Shown piece after piece: positions 23,471 through 31,830 of a DNA stretch of 64,000 nt. The translations under genes were made by a program, and so were the position numbers. Under the pieces are notes generated by a model, which saw only the letters and a program-made list of their open reading frames with translations, was not told the DNA's origin and did no database searches. Source of the stretch: GCA-020352575 sp964600365 (GTDB lineage: Bacteria > Actinomycetota > Acidimicrobiia > Spongiisociales > JAENVV01); the NCBI GenBank assembly GCA_964600365.1, contig CAZRJG010000002.1, forward strand, positions 41,373 through 105,372. Reading direction: 5' to 3'. Each line of letters opens with the position of its first letter. The stretch's first letter is position 1.

Positions 23471-23851
23471 TTACTCCTCGCGGGGTTCGAGGCTCAGGCT
23501 CGCGGAGTTCACGCAGAAGCGGAGTCCCGTGGGCGCCGGGCCATCGGAGAACACGTGGCCGAGGTGGGCGTCGCAGTTGGCGCACGTGATCTCGGTGCGG
23601 ACCATGCCGTGGGACGTGTCGGTCTTCTCGGTGATGCGCCCATCATCCACCGCCTCGAAGAACGACGGCCATCCCGAGCCCGAGTCATACTTCGACTTCG
23701 AGTCGAAGAGGTCGACCCCGCACACGACACAGCGGTACATGCCGGGGCGCTTCTCGTTCCAGTACTCCCCCGAGAAGGGCGGCTCGGTGCCGCACTGCTG
23801 CGTCACGTGCCACTGCTCGTCGGTGAGTTTCGCTTTGAGGTCGTCGGTCAT
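23471..23851 (-). CDS. msrB: Peptide-methionine (R)-S-oxide reductase
   Basis: A 126-residue MsrB that repairs methionine-R-sulfoxide in proteins. The zinc site is formed by CVVCG and CANCDAHLGHVF. The catalytic motif near the C-terminus is LRFCVNSASLSL, with the nucleophilic Cys intact. GTEPPFSGEYW and SGSGWPSFFEAV are further family marks. TACCCT on the complement (23859-23864) lies 7 bases before the ATG, so translation is probably leaderless. The length is that of single-domain MsrB proteins; no MsrA is adjacent. Confidence 0.95.
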   Translation of the reverse strand: MTDDLKAKLTDEQWHVTQQCGTEPPFSGEYWNEKRPGMYRCVVCGVDLFDSKSKYDSGSGWPSFFEAVDDGRITEKTDTSHGMVRTEITCANCDAHLGHVFSDGPAPTGLRFCVNSASLSLEPREE

Positions 23852-23954
23852 GGTGAGGAGGGTACGGAGCCGAGCCGGTTGTCGGCGCGGGATCGGGGAC
23901 AACAATCGGTGAACACGCAGATCCCAACCGGGACTGGCTCCTAGCCTCCACCCG

Positions 23955-24650
23955 ATGAAGACCATCGGGCTCATCGGCGGCATGAGCTGGGAATCGTCCA
24001 TCGAGTACGAGCGGATCATCCACGAGGAGGTGCGGAGCCGACTCGGCACGACGCATTCGGCGAGGACGATCCACTGGACGTTCGACTTCCACGAGATCGA
24101 GGCACTCCAGGAGGCCGGGGACTGGGAGGCCGCCGGAGGGGCCCTCATCGGCGCAGCCCGGGCGCTCCGGGGCGCCGGTGCGGACCTGCTCCTCATCTGC
24201 ACGAACACGATGCACCTCGTCCACGACCGCGTGCAGGCGGCGGTCGACGTGCCCGTGCTCCACATCGCCGACGCAACGGCGACGGCGGTCGCGTCGGAGA
24301 AGATCAAGACGGTGGGCCTCCTCGGGACGGCCTACACCATGGAGCACCCCTTCTACCGGGGACGACTCGAGTCGCACCACGGACTCGAGGTGCTTGTGCC
24401 CGATGTTGAGGACCGGGCCGACGTGCACCGCGTGATCTACGACGAACTGGTTCGAGGCGTCATCAGCGATGCCTCTCGCGCCCGGTACCTCGAGGTCATC
24501 GACACCCTGCTCGATCGGGGAGCAGAGGGAATCATCGCCGGGTGCACCGAGGTCGAGCTCCTCGTACACGCCGAGGACATCGCGGTCCCCTTCTTCCCCA
24601 CCACACGGATCCACGCACGCGCCGCGGTGGACATCGCCCTGGACGCGTGA
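23955..24650 (+). CDS. Aspartate/glutamate racemase family protein
   Basis: A 231-residue cofactor-independent racemase-fold protein. It begins MKTIGLIGGMSWESS, characteristic of the aspartate racemase (YgeA) group. The two catalytic cysteines are in LLICTNTMH and IIAGCTEVELL. Substrate (Asp, Glu or homoserine in YgeA) cannot be decided. TAGCCT (23942-23947) lies 7 bases before the ATG, so the mRNA is likely leaderless. The stop codon is inside a strong 13-bp terminator stem, so the gene is monocistronic. Confidence 0.9.
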   Translation: MKTIGLIGGMSWESSIEYERIIHEEVRSRLGTTHSARTIHWTFDFHEIEALQEAGDWEAAGGALIGAARALRGAGADLLLICTNTMHLVHDRVQAAVDVPVLHIADATATAVASEKIKTVGLLGTAYTMEHPFYRGRLESHHGLEVLVPDVEDRADVHRVIYDELVRGVISDASRARYLEVIDTLLDRGAEGIIAGCTEVELLVHAEDIAVPFFPTTRIHARAAVDIALDA

Positions 24651-24676
24651 GACGCCCGCCAGGGGCGGGCGTCTCA
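24648..24676 (+). terminator. Perfect 13-bp terminator hairpin overlapping the racemase stop
   Basis: TGAGACGCCCGCC (24648-24660) and GGCGGGCGTCTCA (24664-24676) are perfect reverse complements around AGG. The TGA stop codon forms the first bases of the stem. Confidence 0.8.
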
Positions 24677-24751
24677 CGGCAGATGGGGCTCCGGGGAGGG
24701 CGAAGACCCCATATGGAGGGACGAGTGGGGAGGCCACTCGCCTGGGTGGAT

Positions 24752-24946
24752 CTACTCGTCGTCGACGAAGCGGCCACGCACCCGGGGGTACGTGATCGGG
24801 GCGTGCTGGTTGCAGAACTCGCGCTTGTTGTAGCGGGAGAGTCGCGTCGGGCAGTCGGACTGCTTACAGACACGCACGCCTTCGATTGCCTTGGACGGAC
24901 GAACACCGCCGCGAAGGCGCTGTCCTTTGAGAGTCGTTTCAGCCAT
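24752..24946 (-). CDS. Small zinc-finger-like protein, 64 aa
   Basis: A basic 64-residue protein starting MAETTLKGQRLRGGVRPS and containing a putative zinc knuckle C-x4-C-x12-C-x2-H (VCKQSDC ... EFCNQH). The flanks are Arg/Lys-rich, with an acidic C-terminal tail (VDDE). I do not recognise a named family; nucleic-acid or ribosome binding would fit the composition but is inference. GAGGA lies 7 bases before the ATG. Unlike most genes here it is driven by a promoter with a perfect TTGACA -35 and has a leader of about 125 bases, suggesting strong, possibly post-transcriptionally controlled expression. Confidence 0.65.
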   Translation of the reverse strand: MAETTLKGQRLRGGVRPSKAIEGVRVCKQSDCPTRLSRYNKREFCNQHAPITYPRVRGRFVDDE

Positions 24947-25078
24947 GGTGGTTCCTCGTTTCGCCGCAATGGGGTCGGTGGATGTCGGGGTCCGACCTCT
25001 CGACCGCGGTGCTACTCGCTGTTCATACGGAGCAACGCGGGAGACCGGATCGGTATTCCCCCTATTCGTGTGGGACTT

Positions 25079-25108
25079 ATTTTGCCGACCGAACCTCTGA
25101 CGTGTCAA
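25079..25108 (-). promoter_or_regulatory. Consensus-like promoter for the small zinc-finger gene
   Basis: On the minus strand TTGACA (25108-25103) is a perfect -35, followed after 18 bases by CAAAAT (25084-25079). The predicted start near 25072 leaves a leader of about 125 bases before the ATG, with a GGTCGG/CCGACC stem late in the leader. The region is notably AT-rich against the genome background. Confidence 0.5.
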
Positions 25109-25130
25109 GTCTCAATCGCGCGGAGCACGG

Positions 25131-25700
25131 TCAGGGCCGCGTCCCCGGGTCGTCGACGGGGGTGATTCGACGCTCATACATACGCACCCGGACCGTGCCG
25201 CTCTTCGTCTCCTGCTCCCCGACGGCCGTGAAGCCATGGCGGAGGTGGAACCGATGCGATCCGCCGTTCGGGGGGCGAACGTTCACCTCGGCGAGCACCA
25301 CGGGATACCCGGCACGGGCCGCGTGGCCGATCGTCTCCTCGTACAAACTCGAACCGATTCCCTGACCGTGGGCGCGGGGATGCACGGCGATCCGATCCAC
25401 ATAGAGGAAGTGGTCGTAGCGCTCCGAGAACCAGCGATAGTTGTCGCTCGGATAGTCGAGTCCCGGCCCATCGATCGCAAGCACGAAGCCGGTGGGGCCA
25501 TGGAAGTCCCGATGGACCATCGCGAGCCCCGGCCAGTCGAGAAGCCTTCGGAGCTCCGACATCGGGATCTCGTTCACCGCCGGCGCCTGGGCGTTGTTGA
25601 TCGAGAGTAGCTGTCGATGGTCGCGCCGACGCGGTGGGCTCACGACCGCCCACCACGGGTGCCCCGACCCGCCCCGCATCCGACTCATCCACCGACGCAT
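25131..25700 (-). CDS. GNAT-family N-acetyltransferase
   Basis: A GNAT-fold acyltransferase of about 189 residues. The start of the domain is INNAQAPAVNEIP; the acetyl-CoA-binding motif A is VDRIAVHPRAHGQGIGSSLYEETI (Q/R-x-x-G-x-G/A as HGQGIG), and motif B ends with NGGSHRFHLRHGFTAVGEQ. The acceptor substrate is unknown. The N-terminus is uncertain: ATG codons at 25700, 25688 and 25679 are all in frame, and no convincing Shine-Dalgarno or -10 selects among them. It is monocistronic, divergent from csoR and about 185 bases from the zinc-finger gene. Confidence 0.8.
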   Translation of the reverse strand: MRRWMSRMRGGSGHPWWAVVSPPRRRDHRQLLSINNAQAPAVNEIPMSELRRLLDWPGLAMVHRDFHGPTGFVLAIDGPGLDYPSDNYRWFSERYDHFLYVDRIAVHPRAHGQGIGSSLYEETIGHAARAGYPVVLAEVNVRPPNGGSHRFHLRHGFTAVGEQETKSGTVRVRMYERRITPVDDPGTRP

Positions 25701-25789
25701 GGCAGAGGAGGATATCTCGGGGACGGAGATCGGAGAACGCAGCGTACGGCCCAGCTGCATGCTGACAGCTGACAGCCAACGACTCCAGG

Positions 25790-25825
25790 GACCCCTCCCC
25801 CCTAGGGGTGGGGACCGCGTATGCT
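25790..25825 (+). promoter_or_regulatory. CsoR-type operator and leaderless promoter of the copper operon
   Basis: A G/C-tract pseudo-palindrome centred on CCTAGG (about 25791-25815; ACCCCTCCCC then GGGGTGGGGACC) resembles known CsoR sites. TATGCT (25820-25825) is the -10, 7 bases before ATG 25833. The operator covers the -35 region, so apo-CsoR would block RNA polymerase. Confidence 0.65.
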
Positions 25826-25832
25826 TCCTCAC

Positions 25833-26126
25833 ATGAAGCCCGAGCACAAGACCGCTGCCCTCAACCGCCTCAAGACGGTACGGGGCCACCTCGACTCCAT
25901 CATCGGCATGGTGGAGGACGAGCGGTACTGCCCGGACATCATGAAGCAGCTCTCGGCGGTGCAGGGGTCCATGGAGCGGGTCAACCGCATCCTCCTCCAG
26001 AACCACCTCGAGACCTGCTTCACCCACGCCGTCAACGAGGACCGCACCCAAGAGGTGGTGGACGAGTTGATGGAGTTCACCCGTTACACGAAGGCCATCA
26101 CCGGCCCGAGCGAGGAGCAACGATGA
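25833..26126 (+). CDS. csoR: Copper-sensing transcriptional repressor CsoR
   Basis: A 97-residue all-helical DUF156 repressor. The Cu(I) ligands Cys-His-Cys are present: ERYCPD, then NHLETCFTH providing His and Cys. The N-terminal basic helix includes ALNRLKTVRGHLDSI. It represses the copZ-copA genes until Cu(I) binds. ATG 25833 is chosen from the TATGCT -10 placed 7 bases upstream; ATG 25821 lies inside that -10. The stop overlaps the next ATG by ATGA. RcnR- or FrmR-like relatives lack this exact ligand set, so copper sensing is well supported. Confidence 0.93.
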   Translation: MKPEHKTAALNRLKTVRGHLDSIIGMVEDERYCPDIMKQLSAVQGSMERVNRILLQNHLETCFTHAVNEDRTQEVVDELMEFTRYTKAITGPSEEQR

Positions 26127-26323
26127 CCACCCTCTCTGTCCCAGACATCTCCTGCGGCCACTGCAAGTCGTCGATCGAGGGCGCCGTCGGTGCACTCGCC
26201 GGCGTCGCCACCGTCGAGGTGTCCATCGACAACAAGTCCGTCGACGTGGCGTTCGATTCGCCCGCCGACCTCGAGGCGATCATCGCCGCCATCGAGGGCC
26301 AGGGCTACGAAGTCGCGCGCTGA
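26123..26323 (+). CDS. copZ: Copper chaperone (heavy-metal-associated domain)
   Basis: A 66-residue single HMA domain with beta-alpha-beta-beta-alpha-beta pattern. The metal loop is VPDISCGHCKSSIE, with both cysteines of CxxC. It would carry Cu(I) to CopA, encoded 8 bases downstream, and to CsoR encoded upstream with a 4-base overlap. The size and operon position are typical for CopZ. Confidence 0.92.
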   Translation: MTTLSVPDISCGHCKSSIEGAVGALAGVATVEVSIDNKSVDVAFDSPADLEAIIAAIEGQGYEVAR

Positions 26324-26331
26324 CCCCCGCC

Positions 26332-28467
26332 ATGGCAACCACCGAGACGACCTTCGACGTAGAAGGCATGACCTGCGCCGCCTGTGCGACGCGCATCGAG
26401 CGCGTCCTCTCCAAGCAGGACGGCGTCGAGCAGGTCGCCGTCAACTTCGCGACCCGTGAGGCGAAGGTGATCGGCGCTGCTGCGCCTTCCGACCTCGCCT
26501 CGGCGGTGGACCGCATCGGGTACGGCATCCACGAGATCCTCGAGGGTGACGAGCGGCCCGACATCGTCGCACGCTACGAGGAGGAACAGGCCGAGCAGTG
26601 GAAGCGCTTCGTGGGGGCCTCCGTCCTCGCGGTGCCGCTCATCGTGCTCGCCATGGCCCTCCCCATGGCGACGTGGAACACGTGGCTCCAGTTCGCACTC
26701 GCCACGCCGATCGTGGTCTGGTTCGGCAGGCAGTTCCACATCGCTGCCGCGAAGCAGCTCAGGTCGTTCGGGGCGAACATGGACACCCTCGTCTCCCTCG
26801 GCACCCTCGCCGCATGGACATGGTCCGTATGGGCCTCCCTCACCGGCCAGCACGTGTTCTTCGAGACCGCCGGGGCGATCATCGCCTTCATCCTGCTCGG
26901 GAAGTTCTTCGAGGCACGGGCGAAGGGCCGAGCCTCTGCGGCAGTGACCAAGCTGCTCGAGCTCGGAGCAACGGAGGCGCGGGTCCTCCAAGGCGAGAAG
27001 GAGATCACGATCCCCGCTGATCGCCTCCGGGTCGGCGACCACATGGTCGTCCGCCCCGGGGAGAAGATCCCCACCGATGGAAAGGTGATCGAAGGCTTCT
27101 CGTCGATCGACGAGTCGATGCTCACCGGCGAATCCGTCCCCGTCGACAAGGTCGTCGGCGACAACGTGTTCGGGGCGACGGTGAACCAGCAGGGCCGCAT
27201 CGTCGTGGAAGCCACGGCAACCGGGCGCGAGACCGCCCTGTTCCGCATCGCCCGCCTCGTCGAGGACGCCCAGGCGTCCAAGGCCCCCGTGCAGCGGCTG
27301 GCTGACCGGGTCTCGGCCGTCTTCGTCCCGATCGTCGTCGCCATCGCCATCGTGACGTTCGCCGCGTGGGTCCTCATCTCCGGGGACGTCGGGGCTGCGA
27401 TGACCGCCGCCGTCGCCGTACTCATCATTGCCTGCCCCTGCGCCCTTGGCCTCGCCACGCCCACCGCGATCATGGTGGGATCCGGCAAGGGAGCCGAGTC
27501 CGGCATCGTGTTCAAGGGAGCCGAGGCCTTCGAGCGCTCCAGCACCATCGACACCGTCCTCTTCGACAAGACCGGCACCCTCACCCGGGGCCACATGACG
27601 CTCACCCGGGTGTTCGGCGACCCCATCGTCCTGCAGCGGGCCGCCGCCGTCGAAGCAGCCTCGGGGCACCCGATCGCCGTCGCCATCGTGCTCGGCGCCG
27701 AGGAACGGGACCTCCCGATTCCCAAGGTCAGTGACTTCATGGACATGCCCGGACGGGGCGTCGTGGGCACCGTCGACGGCGAGGAGGTCGTCGTCGGTCG
27801 ACCGATGCTCCTCGAAGAACTCGGTCTCCAGGTGGAGCAGTACCACCAGGACGAACTCACCACGTACGAGACGTTCGGCGCCACCTCGGTCATGGTCGGG
27901 TGGGGCGGGAAGTCCCGGGGCGTGCTCGGAGTCGCCGACTCCCTCCGCTCAACGGCGAAGGCCGCCGTTGCAGGCCTCCACGAACTCGGACTCGACGTCG
28001 CGATGGTGACGGGCGACAACCCCGCCACCTCCCGCACGATCGCCAAGGAGGTCGGTATCGATCGGGTCCGGGCGGGCGTCCTCCCGGGCGGCAAGGACCA
28101 GGAGGTCATCAGGCTCCAGGACGAGGGCCGGACCGTTGCCTTCGTGGGCGACGGCATCAACGACGCCCCCGCCCTCACCCGGGCCGACATGGGCATGGCC
28201 GTGGGCACCGGGACCGACATCGCCATCGAGGCCGGCGACGTGATCCTCATGAGCGGGGACCCCACGCTCGCCCTCACCGCCGTCCGCCTCGGGAAGGCGA
28301 CGTTCCGGGTCATCCGCCAGAACCTCTTCTGGGCGTTCTTCTACAACACCGCGATGATCCCGCTCGCCGCTCTCGGCTACCTCAACCCGATGTTCGCCTC
28401 GGCGGCCATGGCCCTGTCATCGGTGAGCGTCGTCGGCAACTCGCTTCGGTTGCGCCGCTTCCGGTAG
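26332..28467 (+). CDS. copA: Copper-exporting P1B-type ATPase
   Basis: A 711-residue P-type ATPase. An N-terminal HMA domain has GMTCAACATRIE. The Cu(I)-translocating motif is ACPCALGLATP in the sixth helix. Other signatures are the actuator loop MLTGESVPV, phosphorylation site DKTGTLT, the SGHPIA nucleotide-binding His, and GDGINDAPAL. The last helix keeps the Cu(I)-type MxxSS pattern (AMALSSVSVVGNSLRL). Together these define a class 1B-1 Cu+ efflux pump under CsoR control. It has one HMA domain only. Confidence 0.95.
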   Translation: MATTETTFDVEGMTCAACATRIERVLSKQDGVEQVAVNFATREAKVIGAAAPSDLASAVDRIGYGIHEILEGDERPDIVARYEEEQAEQWKRFVGASVLAVPLIVLAMALPMATWNTWLQFALATPIVVWFGRQFHIAAAKQLRSFGANMDTLVSLGTLAAWTWSVWASLTGQHVFFETAGAIIAFILLGKFFEARAKGRASAAVTKLLELGATEARVLQGEKEITIPADRLRVGDHMVVRPGEKIPTDGKVIEGFSSIDESMLTGESVPVDKVVGDNVFGATVNQQGRIVVEATATGRETALFRIARLVEDAQASKAPVQRLADRVSAVFVPIVVAIAIVTFAAWVLISGDVGAAMTAAVAVLIIACPCALGLATPTAIMVGSGKGAESGIVFKGAEAFERSSTIDTVLFDKTGTLTRGHMTLTRVFGDPIVLQRAAAVEAASGHPIAVAIVLGAEERDLPIPKVSDFMDMPGRGVVGTVDGEEVVVGRPMLLEELGLQVEQYHQDELTTYETFGATSVMVGWGGKSRGVLGVADSLRSTAKAAVAGLHELGLDVAMVTGDNPATSRTIAKEVGIDRVRAGVLPGGKDQEVIRLQDEGRTVAFVGDGINDAPALTRADMGMAVGTGTDIAIEAGDVILMSGDPTLALTAVRLGKATFRVIRQNLFWAFFYNTAMIPLAALGYLNPMFASAAMALSSVSVVGNSLRLRRFR

Positions 28468-28502
28468 GGAACAGGCGGCGCGCCCTCGGCGTTCCCACCT
28501 GC

Positions 28503-29678
28503 GTGACCCAAGCGCAGGCCCTCGTCCGGATCGCCACGGCCCAACTGCTCGCCCTGGGGCTGTGGTTCTCGGCCTCGGCCGTTGCGCCCCAACTGGCCGA
28601 GGCCTGGGAACTCAGCGACGGCCAGGTGGCCTGGCTCACCATGGCCGTGCAGGTCGGGTTCGTGGTGGGCGCGCTCGTGTCGGCCGTCCTCAACCTCAGC
28701 GACATGTGGTCCGCGAGGAAGCTGTTCTTCGGCGCCGCACTGGTGGGCGCGGCCGCAAACCTCGGCCTGCTCCTCGTCGAGGGGCCGTCGGCCGCCCTCG
28801 GGCTCCGTTTCGCCACCGGCGTCGCCCTCGCAGGGGTCTATCCATCGGGCATGAAGGTGATGGCCGGGTGGTTCGCCAAGGGGCGCGGCATGGCCCTCGG
28901 GGTGCTCGTCGGCGCGCTCACCCTCGGCAGCGCCACTCCCCATCTCGTCCGGGGGATGGGGCTGGAGTGGAGGGGCGTCGTGGTGTCCGCCTCCCTGCTT
29001 GCCGCGGCAGGCGCAGGTCTCATGCTGACGACCCGCGACGGACCACACCAGGCCCCACCTCGACCCTTCGAGTGGCGACTCGTGGGCTCGGTCCTCGCCA
29101 CCCCGGGCTGGCGGAGGTCGACCGCGGGGTACCTGGGGCACATGTGGGAGCTCTACGCGATGTGGACGTGGATCGCAGCGTGGGTTGCTGCCTCTGCCGG
29201 GGCTGCCTCCTCCCCCTACCCGAATCCCTCCACGACCGCCTTCGGGGTGATCGGGATCGGTGCGATCGGATCATGGGGAGCCGGCGTGCTCGCCGACCGG
29301 GTCGGGAGGCCCGTCGTGGCGGGCGCAGCGATGGCGGCGTCCGGGACGGTCGCACTGCTCAGCCCACTGCTCTTCGGCGCCCACCCGTGGATCGTCCTCC
29401 CTGCGCTCCTGCTGTGGGGGATCACCGTGATCGCAGACTCTGCCCAGTTCTCGGCTCTCGCCACCGAGACGACACCGCCAGACAGGATCGGAACTGCGCT
29501 CACCCTGCAGACCGCGCTCGGGTTCCTCCTCACCCTGGCCTCGATCCGCCTCGTCCCCGTCATCGCGGCCAACCTCACGTGGCAGTGGGCCTTCCCCGTC
29601 CTCGCCGTGGGACCGGCGCTCGGCGTCCTCGCCATGCGTGCGCACGCCCGAGCCGAGCCGGGCGTGCGGCCCGGGTAG
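28503..29678 (+). CDS. MFS transporter
   Basis: A 391-residue major facilitator with about 12 helices. Helix 1 begins LLALGLWFSASAVAPQLAEAW; the inter-domain and A-like motifs are weak (SDMWSARKLFFG, ADRVGRPVVAG). It resembles CynX/NarK-type bacterial permeases, but the substrate is unknown. GTG 28503 lies 35 bases after copA, so it may be transcribed with the copper operon, yet nothing in the protein suggests a metal. The stop TAG is contained in the -10 of the next gene. Confidence 0.8.
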   Translation: MTQAQALVRIATAQLLALGLWFSASAVAPQLAEAWELSDGQVAWLTMAVQVGFVVGALVSAVLNLSDMWSARKLFFGAALVGAAANLGLLLVEGPSAALGLRFATGVALAGVYPSGMKVMAGWFAKGRGMALGVLVGALTLGSATPHLVRGMGLEWRGVVVSASLLAAAGAGLMLTTRDGPHQAPPRPFEWRLVGSVLATPGWRRSTAGYLGHMWELYAMWTWIAAWVAASAGAASSPYPNPSTTAFGVIGIGAIGSWGAGVLADRVGRPVVAGAAMAASGTVALLSPLLFGAHPWIVLPALLLWGITVIADSAQFSALATETTPPDRIGTALTLQTALGFLLTLASIRLVPVIAANLTWQWAFPVLAVGPALGVLAMRAHARAEPGVRPG

Positions 29679-29688
29679 CGTCACCTCG

Positions 29689-30291
29689 GTGACCGGTCCC
29701 CGAACGCAGCCTCCCCGCTGGCTCATCCCGGTCGCCGTCGGCGCCATCGTCTCGATCCTGTGGGGACTCGGCGCGCTGATCCTGTCCGGCCGGGACGACA
29801 CCGCGGAACGACCGAGCCGGATCGCCCTCGGACGCACCGAGGACGGCGCCGCGATCAGAGTCCTCGTCGAGGGCTGCGACACCCTTTCAGTGCTCCGCGT
29901 GTCGGTCCTCCTCGGTCCCGAGCCCGTCTGGGAGTTGCGGGGGACGGCGCCACCCAGCCGTACTGCGTTCGTTGTGGGGCAGTCCGCCGACCCACTCGTG
30001 GTCACGACCCCCCTCGGCGAACCGCTCGGACGCGACGTGCGCTACACGGTCGAAGTCGAGTCGGATCGCGTGGAGGCAGCCGGATTCACGCCCCGCCAGG
30101 TGCCCCCCGTTGGCGTTCTCCACGACGGCGTGGAACGCACGACCGACGGGTTCGTCCGCTTGGTCGACGACGCATGGTGCCGACCGGAGACAGAGCTGCC
30201 CCTCGTGGGATCACTCGTCGCCCAGCTCGTCATCGTGTTCGCCGGGGCGGCGTTCGCCGTCGTCGCTGCCGGGCTCCTCGGGGACGACTGA
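29689..30291 (+). CDS. Hypothetical membrane-anchored protein
   Basis: A 200-residue protein with an N-terminal membrane segment (WLIPVAVGAIVSILWGLGALIL), a predicted extracytoplasmic beta-rich domain of ~130 residues with two cysteines (EGCDT and DDAWCRPE), and a C-terminal helix (LVAQLVIVFAGAAFAVVAAGLL). I recognise no family. GTG 29689 is supported by TAGCGT (29676-29681) 7 bases upstream, which overlaps the MFS stop codon. The gene ends directly against the convergent DUF3352 gene. Confidence 0.65.
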   Translation: MTGPRTQPPRWLIPVAVGAIVSILWGLGALILSGRDDTAERPSRIALGRTEDGAAIRVLVEGCDTLSVLRVSVLLGPEPVWELRGTAPPSRTAFVVGQSADPLVVTTPLGEPLGRDVRYTVEVESDRVEAAGFTPRQVPPVGVLHDGVERTTDGFVRLVDDAWCRPETELPLVGSLVAQLVIVFAGAAFAVVAAGLLGDD

Positions 30292-31794
30292 CTACCAGTC
30301 GACGAGGACGAGCAACTCCATCGTCGTCGTCCCACCGTTGGTCGCGCCTCCCGCGACCACGGCATCGATGGCGTCGTGGGCGAAGACGTCGGTGAGCCCG
30401 GAGAGGTCCATGTCGGGGAGCGAGACGTCCCCGCCGAGGTCCGCGAAGCCGGTCAGGCCCTCGAACAGGAGCCCGAGGTCGAGGTCCTGGAGGCCCTTCG
30501 GGTCGATCCAGAGCAGGACGGACGATCCGTCCTCCAATGCCCCCACGGCTGCCTGCCACTCCTCCGTGTCGACGAGCAGCGGGCCCTCCCCAAGGGCGTT
30601 CTCCCGGGTTCCCGAGAGGGTGAGGGTGTCGTCCGTCGCCGAGAGCACGGCGAGGTCACCGAGGAATGGGATCGAGAGCGAATACGCAGTTCCGTCGTCG
30701 GTCTTCTCTTCCTCGATGCCCCCTAGGGGGAGCTCCAACCGCTCGCCGACGAGGCCGAGCAGGGACTCGGCGAGGGCGTGGGGATCGGGGCTCTCGACGG
30801 AGAGCACCAGGTCGATCGGCGCTCCGAGCACCTGGCCGAGCAGGGCATCGTTCGAAGAGACGAGACCGAATCCGACCGAGCCGTCGAGCAGTTCGACCAC
30901 GCCGAGCAGGTCCTGGAGGCCGGGGACCGCCTCCCCCCGGTCGCCGAAGGGGATGCCGAGGTCGGGGATCGCCGCCACCGCGCCCAGCGCGGTGTCAGCC
31001 GGAAGCATCTCGACGAGTGAGTCGTCGATGACCTCCCCGAAGAGGTCCGCATCGGTGGTGATCCCCCACCGGATCCCGACATCATCCACCCCATAGGTGA
31101 TGACCGCAGGGGCGAGGCGCTCCGCATCCAGGGCAAGGCCGGTGCCGAAGAGCGATGTGTCACCGCCCAAGAGGGCGGGGAGGTCGAGCCAGGCGACGAG
31201 GAGGTCGTCGCCCACGAGCGCCCGGGCCTCCTCCACATCGAGGATCGAAGTCGAGGCGAGCGCCGCAAGCGAGGCATCGAGCCCATCCCCCGCACAGAGG
31301 TAGACACCGGCACCGAGTCGGCCCACGGTCGCCGTCATGCCATCGAACTCGAGCACGTGGACGGTGCCGCCCTCCACGTCCCGCGCCGACTCGGATCGGA
31401 TGCCGTCGAGGGCGCGGACCTCGTCGACGAAGGCATCGGCCCCGGAACGGTCGTCGACCTCGGCGATCACGCATCGGTCGTGGGAGGAGGGGGATGCCCA
31501 CATGGCGACGGGTCCCGCCGACCACGGCATGACGTCCTCGATGATCGAGATGCCCATCCCCTCGGTGACGAGGTCGTCGAGGAGTCCGAGGCCCGGAAGG
31601 TCGCCATCGAAGGCGGCCTGCGCACGTTCGGAGGACGCTTCCTCTTGGATCGCACGCAGGTCTGCCGAGACCACGATCGCAGCGTCCTCGGGAACGGCGG
31701 CAAGCGGGTCGAGGTCGGCATCGAAGGCCACGACGATGAGGGCCACCCCGACGACGAGGCTGGCGACCCCCACCCAGATGATCGATGACTTCAT
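30292..31794 (-). CDS. DUF3352 family protein
   Basis: A 500-residue acidic protein with one N-terminal membrane helix (SIIWVGVASLVVGVALIVVAF) and a large extracytoplasmic part. The start of the soluble region, AAVPEDAAIVVSADL, and repeated blocks ending in segments such as GDDLLVAWLDLPALLGG and SSVLLWIDPKG are typical of DUF3352. The function of this family is unknown. A GAAGGGA Shine-Dalgarno-like sequence precedes the ATG, and a TACCCT lies further upstream near 31830. It shares its promoter region with the end of the downstream p55-like gene on the same strand. Confidence 0.75.
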   Translation of the reverse strand: MKSSIIWVGVASLVVGVALIVVAFDADLDPLAAVPEDAAIVVSADLRAIQEEASSERAQAAFDGDLPGLGLLDDLVTEGMGISIIEDVMPWSAGPVAMWASPSSHDRCVIAEVDDRSGADAFVDEVRALDGIRSESARDVEGGTVHVLEFDGMTATVGRLGAGVYLCAGDGLDASLAALASTSILDVEEARALVGDDLLVAWLDLPALLGGDTSLFGTGLALDAERLAPAVITYGVDDVGIRWGITTDADLFGEVIDDSLVEMLPADTALGAVAAIPDLGIPFGDRGEAVPGLQDLLGVVELLDGSVGFGLVSSNDALLGQVLGAPIDLVLSVESPDPHALAESLLGLVGERLELPLGGIEEEKTDDGTAYSLSIPFLGDLAVLSATDDTLTLSGTRENALGEGPLLVDTEEWQAAVGALEDGSSVLLWIDPKGLQDLDLGLLFEGLTGFADLGGDVSLPDMDLSGLTDVFAHDAIDAVVAGGATNGGTTTMELLVLVDW

Positions 31795-31830
31795 TCGGGA
31801 ATCCCTTCTTCTGCAGAAGGGTATCCCTGC

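Noticed and set aside
26305..28313. Long minus-strand frames antisense to copA
   Set aside because: copA shows every P1B ATPase signature on the plus strand; the antisense frames have no recognisable domain.
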